DNA of 64,000 bases from Casuarina equisetifolia. Lineage: Eukaryota > Streptophyta > Magnoliopsida > Fagales > Casuarinaceae. The stretch spans positions 5,269,354 through 5,333,353 of the forward strand of contig CM052362.1 in the NCBI GenBank assembly GCA_028551475.1. The letters run 5' to 3'. Positions 24,295 to 36,760 of this stretch are shown one piece after another (the stretch's first letter is position 1; each line of letters opens with the position of its first letter). The translations under genes were made by a program, and so were the position numbers. The notes beneath the pieces are model-generated. The model saw nothing but the letters and a program-made list of their open reading frames with translations. It was not told the DNA's origin and searched no databases.

Positions 24295-24300
24295 GACATA
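24213..24300. repeat. (AT)n run in an 11-bp-flanked insertion
   Basis: About 24 AT units (24243-24290) plus a short A-rich leader lie between two identical 'tgttggacata' words (24213-24223 and 24290-24300). WAK1 has a single copy of that word and no insertion, so this arose after the unit duplicated. Confidence 0.8.
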
Positions 24301-24509
24301 AAATGACTCAATAAGGATATGAGTTGCAATATAGCTAGTTAATACCATAGAATTATATATCTAGGGATTTTGAAAATGGTTTATGTTAAAGTTAAAAATA
24401 TGGAAAGACCTAAATTATTACCCAAGTTGTAATCCTTTTTAAAAAAGGGATAGATTTCAAAAAAAAATTCATAATAATCTTGAATTTAAATAAATTCCAT
24501 TGTCTTGTT

Positions 24510-24738
24510 GTACCATGCAATCATCATAGTTGTTAATGGCCCTTTTAAGCTCTTTTATAGTGAATATTTTTGTTGACTTTTCAAATCCTTTCTAGTTTGA
24601 ATGTAGCTCTTGTAATATTAAACCACCATTTTGGTGGAATAATTTTCTTTGAAGCTTGCTTTGTTGTCTTCTCTATATTCCTCAATATATGCAAAACATT
24701 TTTGTGAGCAATACCAAGAGACCTATGGAAATATCTAC
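24510..24738 (-). pseudogene. Relic TM/kinase exon in WAK2 intron 2
   Basis: Counterpart of the relic at 8204-8445 in WAK1. The acceptor 'catttgtag' is kept and the exon begins [16 protein letters not shown], followed by a stop codon and then more decay. It ends in the equivalent of the glycine loop, at the same junction as in WAK1, so the gene fusion predates the duplication of the unit. Confidence 0.75.
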
Positions 24739-25871
24739 AAATGTTCAAACAAACACTTGGATAAAAATAAACACCATTACTTGTTAGTTGAGATATTTGA
24801 AAATTTCTATTGCATAGATATTATGAAAGGTTGACTCACTTAAGATTGGAATTGCAACACAAGTGCGTTATGTGTAAAAATAAATATACAATTTTTGATT
24901 TTCAAATATGGTTCATGTTAAAGTTGAAAATAAGCAAACAATATAAACAATTATTACTCCTTTAGGAAATTGATGTATTTTGACACCCTTTCAAAAAAGC
25001 CTTAAGTTTAAATCACCTTTCAATTAGTTCAATCGATCCTATTATCTCTGAAGTTGGTAGACACCATTTAAATGTTAATTATATTCTATACAATCTAAAA
25101 CAGTGAAAAAAAATTAGAAAAAGAAAAAAATTGGGAGATAAGGCATTTCCAAATGTAGGATCACCTATGTGATTAAGTGGAGAAAAGATACATATTAGAA
25201 TGAATGAAAAAAAAAGGATTTGAGAAATCAAAGAGTCAATTATCTATTGCTTCAACTATATGATACATCATACAAAGTTCAATTTAGTTTGAGTTGAAGA
25301 TCAATTGCTGGGAAAAGTTTCAAGAAGACCAATTGTTAGTGCAATTAACCACTATTTTAAATAATGTGCTATATAACTTGTTGGCTAGGCTTTTTATTAA
25401 TATGAATTTTGTGCATTTCATTTGAGATAGTTTTGTCATGTGGTATTAATAGATTCAGATTTTAATGATGTATTCTAGTTTTTCTTCATTAAATCCATAT
25501 TCTACATGTTTAATCCTTGATCCACCTTTTGTACTTTGTCAACTAGTACATAATGAAAAGTTAGCATTGTCACTTGGATCAATTATCTAAAGGTTCTAGA
25601 CTATCCAAATTTTGGATAGTTTTAGTGATGATTAGTCTATCTCTTCTCATGATAATTCAATACTTTTCTAACCTTACATATTTTTATCTCTTTTTTATTC
25701 TATTTTTAATAAATTTTTAATAATCTTTTGAGCATGCAATTAATACCTCAAATAATAATTAATAAAAGATTAATTAAGTCCCAAGACACTTAAAAAGGCA
25801 AAAGAATGGGAAAACTATTTTTTGAGATGGGGAAACCAAATCCCATTATGCATCATCTAAAATTATCAAAC

Positions 25872-25872
<1 letters not shown>

Positions 25873-25916
<44 letters not shown>
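25873..25916. repeat. (AAT)n microsatellite in WAK2 intron 2
   Basis: About 15 uninterrupted AAT units just beyond the exon 2 donor. The same position in WAK1 has a short interrupted run and WAK3 a long one. Confidence 0.9.
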
Positions 25917-25917
<1 letters not shown>

Positions 25918-27002
25918 TTATATACTTACACAGTGCAATGGTAATACTCTTAGAATTATTGCCTTTCTGTGTGCAAAATGTTGCATTTCTGCTTCCATCA
26001 TCTTCATATCCCTTCAAACAAACACATTGGTAACTCCCCATGAGGTTGATGCATTGTTGTCCATTACCGCAAGGCTTTGAAATTTTGCACTTATCAATAT
26101 CTGAACATAGTGTAACCCATCAAAGTTAAGAAGGTAGCAATACAACTTTGCATGCTTGTGACAACTAAAATCTACCATATTTGTCAATTAACAGTTAAGC
26201 TTATTAAACTTGGACAAAAGAAAGAAAAGATATGTTTAAATTATATGAGTTGTTTCATGTTGATTAAATTCTACTTATTAATTTTCTTTAAACTAAAAAA
26301 TATACTTCTTAGTTAATAATTAGTTTTAAAGTAAAAATAAATTTTAAAATATAATATCAAAATTTATGTTAATGAGATAACACTCTCATACATAAGATTT
26401 ACAATTTATAGTGGTTTGAAATATGATATTACCTTTGGTAGGAGAACCTATGGTTCATTTTAACTATGAGAACAAGTTAAGAATTGTATAAATTATGAAA
26501 TATTACTTAAATTCTATTTGAAAACTCCTTAAAATAAGAGTCAATCCTTTTGTTATAAACTAGGAAACAAAATGGACGTCGTCACCTTTGCAACCACTGG
26601 GGATGTATGGGTTCCATTCATAGCCAGAGGAACAACGACAGCGATACCCAGGACCATTGGTGGAATTGTAGCATTCGCTATTCTTTTCCTTACACGCATA
26701 GCCTGTTTGATTTTTTTGAGCCTCAGGAGACGTCTGATCTCCAACTGCCCAATCAAGCATCAAAGGAACTTGCTCCCTGCCTTGTGAATTCTCAAGATCT
26801 AGGGAGGAAAAATTATATGCTTCTTCTTCCACAACAAATTCAAAATCTTTACTGTAGAGGATTCGTACAAGGGCCCAACAGAGACTTCAAAATAAGTGAC
26901 ATCTTCTGGTATAGGAGACTGGTAACAGCCCATGCCATTGCAAGAACTATTCACCACGCTGCTAATATTGTCGCAGCGCGATACACACCCAGTTGTGTGT
27001 GT

Positions 27003-28930
27003 TTGACAAAACACACCTGTTCTATTTCTTGATGTGACACTTTGTTGGTAAACATTAGAAAGAAAAAGAAAAAAATAAATAAGCATGAAATAGATAGGGT
27101 GAACTAGTCAAGAAATATCTAGTTTTTTGAAATGCCTACTCTAAAATATTGGATAAATTACACCTATTTTATTTCTTGATGTGACAAAAGAAAAAGGAAA
27201 AAAAAAGTGTAGAGAACTAAAAAAAAAAAATGATAGAGATGATCATGCCTACTCTATTTCTTGATGTGACACTTTGTTGGTAAACATTAAAAAGAAAAAG
27301 AAAAGATAAATAAGCATGATATTGATAGGGTGAACTAGTCAAGAAATATCTAGTTTTTTGAAATGCCTACTCTAAAATATTAGATAAATTACACCTACTT
27401 TATTTCTTAATGTGACAAAAGAAAAAGGAAAAAAAAGTTAGAGAACTTAAAAAATAAATATGATAGAGATGAGCACACCTACTCTATTTCTTGATATGAC
27501 ACTTTGTTGGTAAACATTAAAAAGAAAAAGAAAAAAAAGCATGATATAGATAGGGTGAACAAGTCAAGAAATATCTAGTTTTTTGAAATGCCTATTCTAA
27601 AATATTAGATAAATTACACCTACTCTCTTTCTTAATGTGACAAGAAAAAGGGGAAAAAAAAGTTAGAGAACTTAAAAAAAAATGATAGAGATGAGCACGC
27701 CTACTCTATTTCTTGATATGACACTTTGTTGGTAAACATTAAAAAGAAAAAAAAAATAAGCATGATAGGGTGAACTAGTCAAGAAATATCTAATTTCTTG
27801 AAATGCCTACTCTAAAATATTGGGTAAATTACACCTATTCTATTTCTTGATGTGACAAAAGAAAAAGGAAAAAAAAGTGTAGAGAACTAAAAAAAAATGA
27901 TAGAGATGAGCACGCCTACTCTATTGCTGGATGTGACACTTTGTTGGTAAACATTAAAAGAAAAAGAAAAAATAAATAAGTATGATGTTGATAGGGTGAA
28001 TTAGTCAAGAAATATCTAAATTTTTGAAATGCCTACTCTAAAATATTGGATAAATTACACCTACTCTATTTATTGATGTCACAAAAGAAAAAGGAAAAAA
28101 AAAAGGTGTAGAGAGCTAAAAAAAAATTGATAGAGATGAGCACGCCTACTCTATTTCTTGATGTGATACTTTGTTGGAACATTAAAAAGAAAAATAAAAA
28201 AATAAATAAGCATGATATAGATAGGGTGAACTATTAAGAAATATCTAGTTTTTTGAAATGCCTACTTTAAAATATTGGATAAATTACACCTACTCTATTT
28301 CTTAATGTGACAAAAGAAAAAGGAAAAAAAAAGTTAGAGAACTTAAAAAAAAAAAAAAAGATAGAGATAAGCATGCCAACTATATTTCTTGATATGACAC
28401 TTTGTTGGCAAACATTAAAAAAGAAAAAAGAAAAAAATAAATAAGCATGATATAAATAGGGTGAACTAGTCAAGAAATATCTATTTTTTGAAATGCCTAT
28501 TCTAAAATATTAGATAAATTACACCTATTCTATCTCTTGATGTGACAAAAGAAAAAGGAAAAAAAGTGTAGTGAACTAAAAAAAAATGATAGAGATGAGC
28601 ACACCTACTCTATTTCTTGATGTGACACTTTGTTGGTAAACATTAAAAGGAAAAAGAAAAAATAAATAAGCATGATATTGATAGGATGAATTAGTCAAGA
28701 AATATCTAATTTTTTGAAATGCCTACTCTAAAATATTGGATAAATTACACCTATTCTATTTCTTGATGTGACAAAAAAAAAGGAAAAAAAGTATAGAGAA
28801 TTGAAAAAACAAATGATAGATGAGGTGGACCCATCAAAAAATATCTTGCCATGTGAGACAATTACTCTAGGACACTTGATAAGATACACCTACTCTATTT
28901 CTTGATGTGACACCTTATTGGTAAACATTC
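27003..28930. repeat. 227-bp promoter satellite of the WAK2 unit, about 8 copies
   Basis: Tandem units of 218-232 bp; marker words occur near 27232, 27462, 27682, 27900, 28130, 28362, 28590 and 28817. Each unit holds 'gtcaagaaatatcta', 'cctactctatttcttgat' and 'actttgttggtaaacatta', with A-rich linkers. The array starts exactly where WAK2 exon 1 is cut off. The homologous WAK1 site has about 2.7 units. Confidence 0.93.
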
Positions 28931-29880
28931 AAAGTTTATTTTCACATGTTATTGAACACCCGAAGGGTAGGCCTGTTGAATTTTCATAAGAGCAAAGTAA
29001 GAAAAAAACTAAATATGTTAGCAATACTACTATTCTCTGCTTAGTTGTTTCTCTTCCAAGTGATTTTTAGTTCTTTCCTAGATTTAGTGCTGCCGAAACC
29101 TGGTCCATTTGTTGCTTTAAGTAGTTATAAACATTCAATGTTTATACCAATACGTTATAGACTTTCTTCAAAACACCCGGAGGGCACGGCTTGTTATCTT
29201 TCGAAAGATCAAAGTAAGACGAAACATGTGAATGTTAGCAATATCACTATTCTCCGCTTAGTTGGTTCTCTTCCGAGTAATTTTTATTTCTTTCTTAGAT
29301 TTAGTACTGCCGAAACCTGGTCCATTTGTTTCTTTAGGTAGTTATAATCTGAAAAATGTGCAACTTAGCATAACAGCTTATTTTCTTTTCCTAGTAATTT
29401 GTTTACCGTTTTTTATCCTTGTTTCTTCACTCCTTCTAACAGATCCATGAAGGTGTAAACAGAAGAAGTACTTCGGCGTCTTGCTAATCGGACACATTGC
29501 AATAGACAAGAGTACTTCTAGAAGCCATAGGAATCCCATCTGTTTCCTTGATCTGTTGTCATTTTCTTTGTCCACCACCGTAGTTGCATTTTTCGTGTGG
29601 TTCTCCTAATTGACAAGTCTCTATGGACCGCATGACGACAGAAAATTGGAACCTCTATATTTCTACAGTGAGTATTCAATTATAGACGAGGGGAATATTA
29701 TTTATTTTTTTCTTTCCATATGTTTTGGAAGATTAATGTGGTTGTGCGGGAAATAATCACACGGGCAAATATAAAGAATATCAAAGTCTTGAGATGTATC
29801 GATTCCTACATAATAGTAATTTACTCTTACTTACACCACAAAGAAAAAGAATTTCTTGTTCAATAATTTTTTTTCCTTGG

Positions 29881-30339
29881 TGTTAAGTCCCACTTGGGAA
29901 AATAGAAACCTAAAAAGCAACTTACAAAAAGACATGTTTTTCTTACTTGATGACATATAATTTTAAATTAAATATAAGTTATTTTCTATAAAATCTATTC
30001 TTAACACTCATATGGATATTGATAAGTCCATAAATTACACAAAAAGCAGTAACTTACGAGGTGATTTAGGGTGGATCATTGTGATGATGGGTGTGGTAAA
30101 ATAAATGCTATGGAATTGTCCTAAATTTACTAAGGATTGTATTCCTAATCTAAGTTCAACTTTTCACTTTTCGCCTATAGATGAAAACGCCCATGAGAAA
30201 TGTTATCTCATGCTTAAGGTGAATGGCACCTTAAGTCTCATATAGAAAAAAATAAAAAATGAAAACTTAACAAGTAACTTATAAAGAGATGACTTAGAAT
30301 TTTTAAGTTAAATATAAATCATTTTATAGAAATCTAACA
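29881..30339 (+). mobile_element. TRIM-like LTR miniature, fossil (copy in WAK2 unit)
   Basis: Counterpart of 13152-13600. It begins with 'tgttaagtcccact' at 29881; the second terminal repeat spans about 30229-30339 and ends 'ctaaca'. Same position within the unit, so it was copied with it rather than inserted anew. Confidence 0.45.
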
Positions 30340-30399
30340 CTGAATAATTATGATGAATCAATGAATTATGCAATCTAAATACAGGTTTTTGTTAAGTCT

Positions 30400-31990
30400 A
30401 TGCTGCGTATTGTGCTTCAGCTAGCAAGAACGAAGATCAGGCTTTGGAGTGTGAAAGACGCCTGGGATTTGACTCGCGGACCACTACTTGGTTTAGGTCT
30501 CTGAACAAGTTTCTGCGCAAGACGCAAGAAAGCGTAATAAGATCATAAATAAATTAAGGCACACCTCCCTATCAACAAGTTGGCAGACAGCGGGGACGAA
30601 GACAGCTTCGTGCACCTGCCTGTCCAGTGAAGATTCGCCCTTGCTAATCGGGCCAAACTACAATGGACGGGTGCAACAAGCTAGGGGAATCTTATCTGTA
30701 ATCATTTTCTCTTTTTTCCTTGTTTATCAGCGTAGTTGCATTTTGTTGGTGCACGTCTCCTGGTTGACTAGTCTCTATTCTTTTGGGAAGCGTGTTCAAG
30801 AGGACAGGAAAACGGAGTATTCAATTAAAATAGTAATTCATTATCTATCTAGAACTTGTATGAGCCTAGAAGAAGAATTTCCCTTTGAATTATGAGTCTG
30901 AAACTTAAAGAGAGCTGAGAAGAATTTTAATAGACAAAATTATCTTTTGATTTTCACTCTTAATTTTGATTTTCATCCTTAACGATTTAATCATCTGGTC
31001 TTCGTCTATGAATAATTAATGCAATGTGTTTTGAAACAGCTATGGCTATGGCGTTAAACAATAGATCGCTGTCGATGACTGCAAGTGAGGGTCCAGTTGG
31101 ATGTAGCTTTGAAAAATGTCAGGAAAAAGAAGAAAAAGACAAGGGGGTAAGTGAAGGGGAGACCTTGACTAGGAATAATTATTTTTCTATAAAATAAAGG
31201 GAATAAAAAAGAAAAGAAGGGAGTCATCGTTGTCAACACAATAACAAGGTATATTTTATAAATACGTTTTGTAAAAACGGCTGCTTCAATAACTGAGTGT
31301 TTTTACTGTCACATTGAAGACTAAATGGCATCGGTGTTTACCCCACTGCTAACAAACTTTACTGATTGAACCAGCAGCTTATGTTCGGTGGAGGAGGAAA
31401 CAAGGGAAAGGCGTGAAAGAAATTACTAGAAGAAAAGGCCCTGCAATTTTTGAGTCTACAGCTGAGTTCGAGGGTGCGTGATCTGTATCTTCTTTTGTTT
31501 CTCTCTACATAAAATGATAAATGCAACAGGTTTGGTGGTACTTCATCTTAGAAATAAATAAAGATGAGGGCTATTTTTATGGAATCAAAATTAGGGATGA
31601 AACTTAAATAGTAATTCTATTAGTTAAAGGTTTTTAAAAGTTATTTCTAGGCATGAAATGAAAATTCAATGCGTCTTGTGTGATTTGGTGAATTTGTCAT
31701 TATAGTCAAAAGAAAGAACCTATCAGAATGAGAAAAAGAAAGAAATGTGACTTTTATTTTTCTTTTCTTTTGCTTCGAGATAAAGAGAATTTTAAGATTT
31801 CTTCTGCCCCGTGGAATTCATGTAATATTTTCCGATTTATTGCATGGTCTTTTCCTTGGTTCTTCCTCTTTCCAAACACAGACAATATTATCCGTGATCA
31901 GTCAACCGGTAGGCAATGATCGGGAACCGATGTGAGTGGCCAGCAGAAGTCTTATAAAACAACTTCACCTATAATTTTTTATTAAATATC
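30400..31990. repeat. WAK distal upstream block U, copy 2
   Basis: Matches 16146-17350 and then 17540-17760. From 31560 it matches 47860-48250, including 'gaatcaaaattagggat' and 'cttttgcttcgagataaa'. The conserved core is at 30404-30663. No coding frame was recognised. Confidence 0.8.
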
Positions 31991-33170
31991 GCAAAGCTAT
32001 GATTTTATGAATTAAATGATTATTATGTCTAATGAGGGCCAATTGTTTTGGAGAATATTAGCCATCCAATGTGAATATTGATGGTTAGAGACCCACAAAG
32101 GTGCATGTATCTTTGATCCCTAAACTCTTCTATCTGCCTTTTTTCTTTTTTGTCTTCTTGCGTTGTTTTCTTTACCTACTTATATTCTTGTTTGTGTATT
32201 CTTCTTGTAAAAACTGGCAGCGATAAAGTTAAAAGACACAAATGCCTAACTTAAAAATAATATAAAAGTTAGAACAGCTTTCGCTCTGCACACAAACAGT
32301 TATGTCATTTTTTGGTTCTAGGTCTTTTAACACTGCTTTGTTTCGTGTACCTAATCCCTTCGTTTTTCTTTTTCGGGCCCTTGTTGATTGGTTTTGTCGT
32401 GTGGACTGGATACACACCACAGATACAGGGCAATTCTTTCTTCCCAGAGCCTCGGATATCTATAAGCAATGAGCTTAGCAGCGGAAAAGTAGAACCAAAA
32501 AAAGGATAAAGATCAAAGAAAATGAATAGAACTATTTGCCTAAATACAACTGTATACAACTAAGTTTCAGCATTTTCTTCTTTCAAGCAGAACCACAAAT
32601 CCTTTATCATGGAACTTTTTAGCATTGTTAGGTCGCTAAACTTCTGTCTAGTAATACTTGACTAGTTTGTCCTATTTAATAAAAAGAGTCATTGGCTCGT
32701 TATATGATTCACTAAACATTTTTTCAAACAGAATTTTTGACATAGCTTCCGTAGTGCGTTGTTTCAAACGATAAGAAAATTTCACTCAAATCCCGTATAT
32801 TTAAGCAATCAAATTGTTACTATCATTAAATGATTATTTTCTACTCTCCTGCTTTCTCTCTCCTTTACTTGTAAATGTGTAAGATAAGAAAGGATCACAG
32901 AGAAAAACTTCTATTTCCAAAAGAAAATTTATGTATAAGCTTTTGTTTAAAGCAACTTCAACTATTTGTGTTGACTTGTAACATAGTTTCTTCTTCTCTT
33001 TTTTCTTAGTAAAATTTTTATTTTTTGGTGAACTTCAAACAACTTGAGTTAGCATGTTTAACACTTTCCCCATTCACCTTTCACGGCATTAATGTCCTTG
33101 TTCCTTTGTCCATTTGAGCTCTTTTGTCCATATAGAGTAGCCGGTTGTTCCCTGCTATTAGTTTACTAGA
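31990..33170. other. Intergenic, no gene recognised
   Basis: Only short open frames without recognisable domains. The first few dozen bases still resemble 48240-48300; the rest has no counterpart in the window that I saw. WAK-type 3' flank begins near 33170. Confidence 0.5.
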
Positions 33171-35451
33171 AAAGAGAAAATATTTCAACAGTACATATAC
33201 GAGGCTTCAGCATCATCATAAACAAGAATTATACAAAATTCACTTGTTAACTCTATTATTGTTCCCTCCCCTAGTCTACCTAGTTGTAGGTAAAAATTCA
33301 AGACATGGATAATCATTTTCAACCAAAATCGATCCAAATGTTAATTATTTGGAGTTTGAGGGCAACAATTTTATTGCAAACACTTGGGCACAAGCTTAAA
33401 ACTACGAAGAGGTCCCCGTTAGTCATCCAACAACTTCAATCGGAGCTTCATTAACCATTCATAGCCAGGAAATAGTAGTTGGCAATGTTTATTTCTTTAA
33501 CAACAAATGCATGCCTTGGGCTGTCTAATTACCTACCATCATCAAGTGGTTCCGGCACAAGGTTTCTTATGCTATCATACCCAACGCTTTCAATATTCGA
33601 AGAGCGGCTAGTACCAACATCAATGCTAAAACTTTGTCTAGGTTTAGTGAGCAAGTAATCCGTTTCCTCTGTAGAGACATCATCCTTTTTCCACAGCTGT
33701 GTTTTCATAATCCTCAAACCCTCTAACTCCATTGCCACTTCCTTCATAGATGGCCTATCCTTCCCACTTGCACTTAATCATGCTTTTGCAAGATTAGCAA
33801 CTTCCCTCAATTCCTCAATATTATCCTCTTGTATGATGTGAGTGTCAAGAATTTGAAGTAGTTGGCCCTCTTTCAATGCAGAAGCAAAATGCACAGCAAG
33901 ATTTGTATCATTTCCCATCTTATCGGAAAAAATTACCCTCAAACCGGTTAATAATTCAGCCAAAACAACACCAAAACTGTAGACATCACTTTTTTCTGTT
34001 AGTAGGCCAGTTTGGAAAGACTCAGGATCTAAGTACCCATGAGTTCCTTGCACCAAAGTGGTTGCTTGTCTTTCACCAGTAGAAATAAGCCTTGAAGCTC
34101 CAAAGTCAGCCACTTTTGCTATGAGATTATCATCTAAAAGTATATTTGCAGATTTTACATCCCTATGAATAATTGGCATAGAAGCTTCAGAATGCAAATA
34201 TGCAAGTGCTCTTGCAATTTCTACTGCTATCTTTAAACGCTTTTCCCATGAAAGAAAGAATGAGCAACTATTCTCATGAATGTGATAGAAAAGGGTCCCA
34301 TTTGTGATGAATTCATAAACTAGCAAGGGCACTTCAGTTTCCAGACAACAACCTAATAACTTAACCACATTTCGATGATTGATTTGGGTAAGTAAAATCA
34401 CCTCATTTATGAATTGCTTAATTTGGGTATGGTCAAAGGTTTTGGACTTTTTAATGGCAACTACTTTGTTACCTATTAAAATTCCTTTGTAAACAATTCC
34501 GTTACCTCCTTGACCAAGAATTCTACTCTCATCATAGTTGTTAGTGGCCATTTTAAGCTCTTCTACAGTAAATATTTTTATTGCCTCTTCGGATCCTTTA
34601 TAATTTGATAGTTGCTCTTGTAATATTAAACCACCATTTTGATGGAATAATTTTTTTCTGAGCTTGATGAGCTGTCTTCTTTCTAGTCCCCAGTAGATGC
34701 AAAAACTTCCGGTGAGCAATACTAAGAGGCCTATGGAAATGCCTACATATGTTCAAACAAAAAAATTGGATCAAAATTAAGACCATTGTTTTGTTGGGTG
34801 AGATATTTGAAAAATTCTATTGCATAGATATCATGGAAGGTTGACTCAATTAGGATTGGTGTTGCAACACAAGTCATTTATATGGAAAGATAGATGTACA
34901 ATTGGTGACTTTCAAATACGGTTCACGTTAAAGTTGAAAATAATTAAAAATGTAGATAGTTACCACCCCTCAAGGAAAATATGGATTTTGACATTCTTTG
35001 AAGAAAAGTTTGAACTTTAAATCATTTTTTGAATTAATTCGATTGTTCATATTATCTTAAAGTTGGTGGAAACAATTCAAATGTTAATCATACTTTCAAA
35101 AATTGAAAAAGCAAAAAATGGTAGCAAAAATAAAAAGTGGGGGATAAGGCATGTTCGAATGCAGGGCACCTATATGATTAATTTGGATAAAATCACACAT
35201 TAGAACAAAAGGGAAAAAAAAAAAAAGGATTTGAGCAATCAAAGAGTCAATTATCTACTGCTTCAACCATATGATGCACCAAACAAAATCAAAGAGAGTT
35301 TAATTAAGTGTAGCTTGAAGATTGATCAATTGACAAAGTCTCAAGAAGACTAATTGTTAGGGCAACTAATTGCTATGTTAAACAATGTGCCATATAATTT
35401 TATAGCTAGGGTTTTTCTTAGTATGAATTTTGTGAGTTTTATTTAAGATAG

Positions 35452-36163
35452 TGATGCGAATGTTATGGTGGGCTTGAGTGAGCTCGGGGTAAGAAAATAT
35501 GTAAAAAATCATTTTTTTTTTTTTTGTGTTTTTGGGTTTTCTGTAGGAAAAGTGAGTGTTTGGTAGGGAGGAAGGGAGGAAAAACGAAAATAAGAATAAC
35601 AAAAACAAAAGATAGACGCCAACAATCTCCAAGACGTAAAGGCAACGCCACCAGTCAAGGACCACCACCAATCCTTGGCAAGAATTGGATAAAGGATACA
35701 AAAGTTGATCACACAACTTTGGGGTTTCTATTATCTGGAAAACAACTCTGCTTACAACTGAAACAATGCTCCCTTTAAATAGGCAGCTAAACCTAATTCT
35801 AGAAGGATCCTGACAAATCAAGAATCCTTATAATTAAGGAAGTCTTAACAAATCTGGATTCTGACAAATAAAGAATTCTAAACAAATTAGAAATCTAACA
35901 AGTATGGAAACCCAGATAAATCAGGAACCTAGACAATTATGAAAAACCAAATAAAAGAAAATATTCTCAAACAATAAATTAAACCTAAGAAATTAAGAAC
36001 TCAACAACTACTTAGGAAACCCTAAAGATTGTAGAAATGCTATGGAATATTCTTAGGCTGCTTCTTCAATCTTGGCCTTCTTAGATCCACTGGATTATGT
36101 TGTGGACTCTTAATTCTTTGATATTGGAACTCGTAATATTGGACCTTAAGTGCATCCACATCA
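35452..36163 (-). mobile_element. Solo LTR in WAK3 intron 2 (712 bp), fossil
   Basis: Begins TG and ends CA, with an extended terminal inverted match (tgatgcgaatg against tgatgtggatg) and a 5-bp target-site duplication GATAG at 35447-35451 and 36164-36168. A TATTTAAA word on the minus strand could be the LTR promoter, which suggests minus orientation. The same intron position in WAK1 and WAK2 is uninterrupted. No internal coding region. Probably a remnant left after LTR-LTR recombination; the superfamily was not determined. Confidence 0.75.
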
Positions 36164-36709
36164 GATAGTCTTTGTAATATGGTGTTACTAGATTCATATT
36201 TTTCATGATGGGTTTTAGGTTTTCTTGATCAAATACAAACTTAACATGTTTAACTCCTTATCCTCATTTTTACTCCCAATTGGTGTTGAAGTTTCAGTTG
36301 AAGAAAAGTTGGTAATCTTCACTTGAATCAATTATCAAAAGAATTTATACTATTCTAAATGGTTTGAATGGACCAATTATGCTTATATTTCCTTAGAATT
36401 AGTCAGTCTAATTTTAGAGAGTTTCAGTAATCAACAAATTACCTCTTCTCATAATAGTTGAATGTTTTCTTAGCCTTACATTTTTTATTTCTTTTTTATT
36501 ATATTTTCAATGACGTTTTAATTATCTTTCAAGCATGTAGCTGATACCTCGAATAGATCCTATTATAAAAGAGAGTCAACGTATAATAAAAGGATTAACA
36601 AAAGAATATTTAAAGCCTAGGACAGTTAGAAGGGCAGAAGAGTGGGTGAACTATTTTGGAGATCGGGAAGCCATATCCCATTACGGACTATTTAAAATTA
36701 TCAAACCAA

Positions 36710-36710
<1 letters not shown>

Positions 36711-36750
<40 letters not shown>

Positions 36751-36760
36751 TAAATAAATA
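36711..36760. repeat. (AAT)n microsatellite in WAK3 intron 2
   Basis: A long AAT run followed by AAAT units, close to the exon 2 donor at the same relative position as in WAK1 and WAK2. Confidence 0.9.

Larger units (their letters stand above)
22956..27003 (-). pseudogene. WAK2: 5'-truncated, multiply broken WAK pseudogene
   Basis: Exon remains: 26586-27003 (exon 1, 3' half only), 25930-26100 (EGF repeat, DIDEC changed to DIDKC) and 22956-24168 (TM plus kinase). Signal peptide, GUB_WAK motif, start codon and promoter are absent: exon 1 ends abruptly near 27000 inside the promoter satellite. Exon 1 has a 17-bp deletion near 26842, and its donor is GTGAC in place of GTAAC. In exon 3 a TGG of the TM region reads TAA, the glycine loop is GQGGNK, HRD is HKD, CAAGGA after the DFG segment reads CAATGA, another stop follows, and one base is missing near 23370. 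The C-terminal tail ending LDGGR is intact. It cannot encode a receptor. Confidence 0.92.
22203..30400. repeat. Segmental duplication, copy B (WAK2 unit; partner 5983-13660)
   Basis: The whole WAK1 unit is repeated here in the same order and orientation. Length differs because the promoter satellite is expanded and the 5' half of exon 1 is lost. Over about 160 kinase residues the two predicted proteins are roughly 85% identical by hand count. Confidence 0.88.

Noticed and set aside
35378-35821. 147-codon minus-strand frame in WAK3 intron 2
   Set aside because: Mostly solo-LTR sequence; low-complexity Lys/Phe content and no domain.
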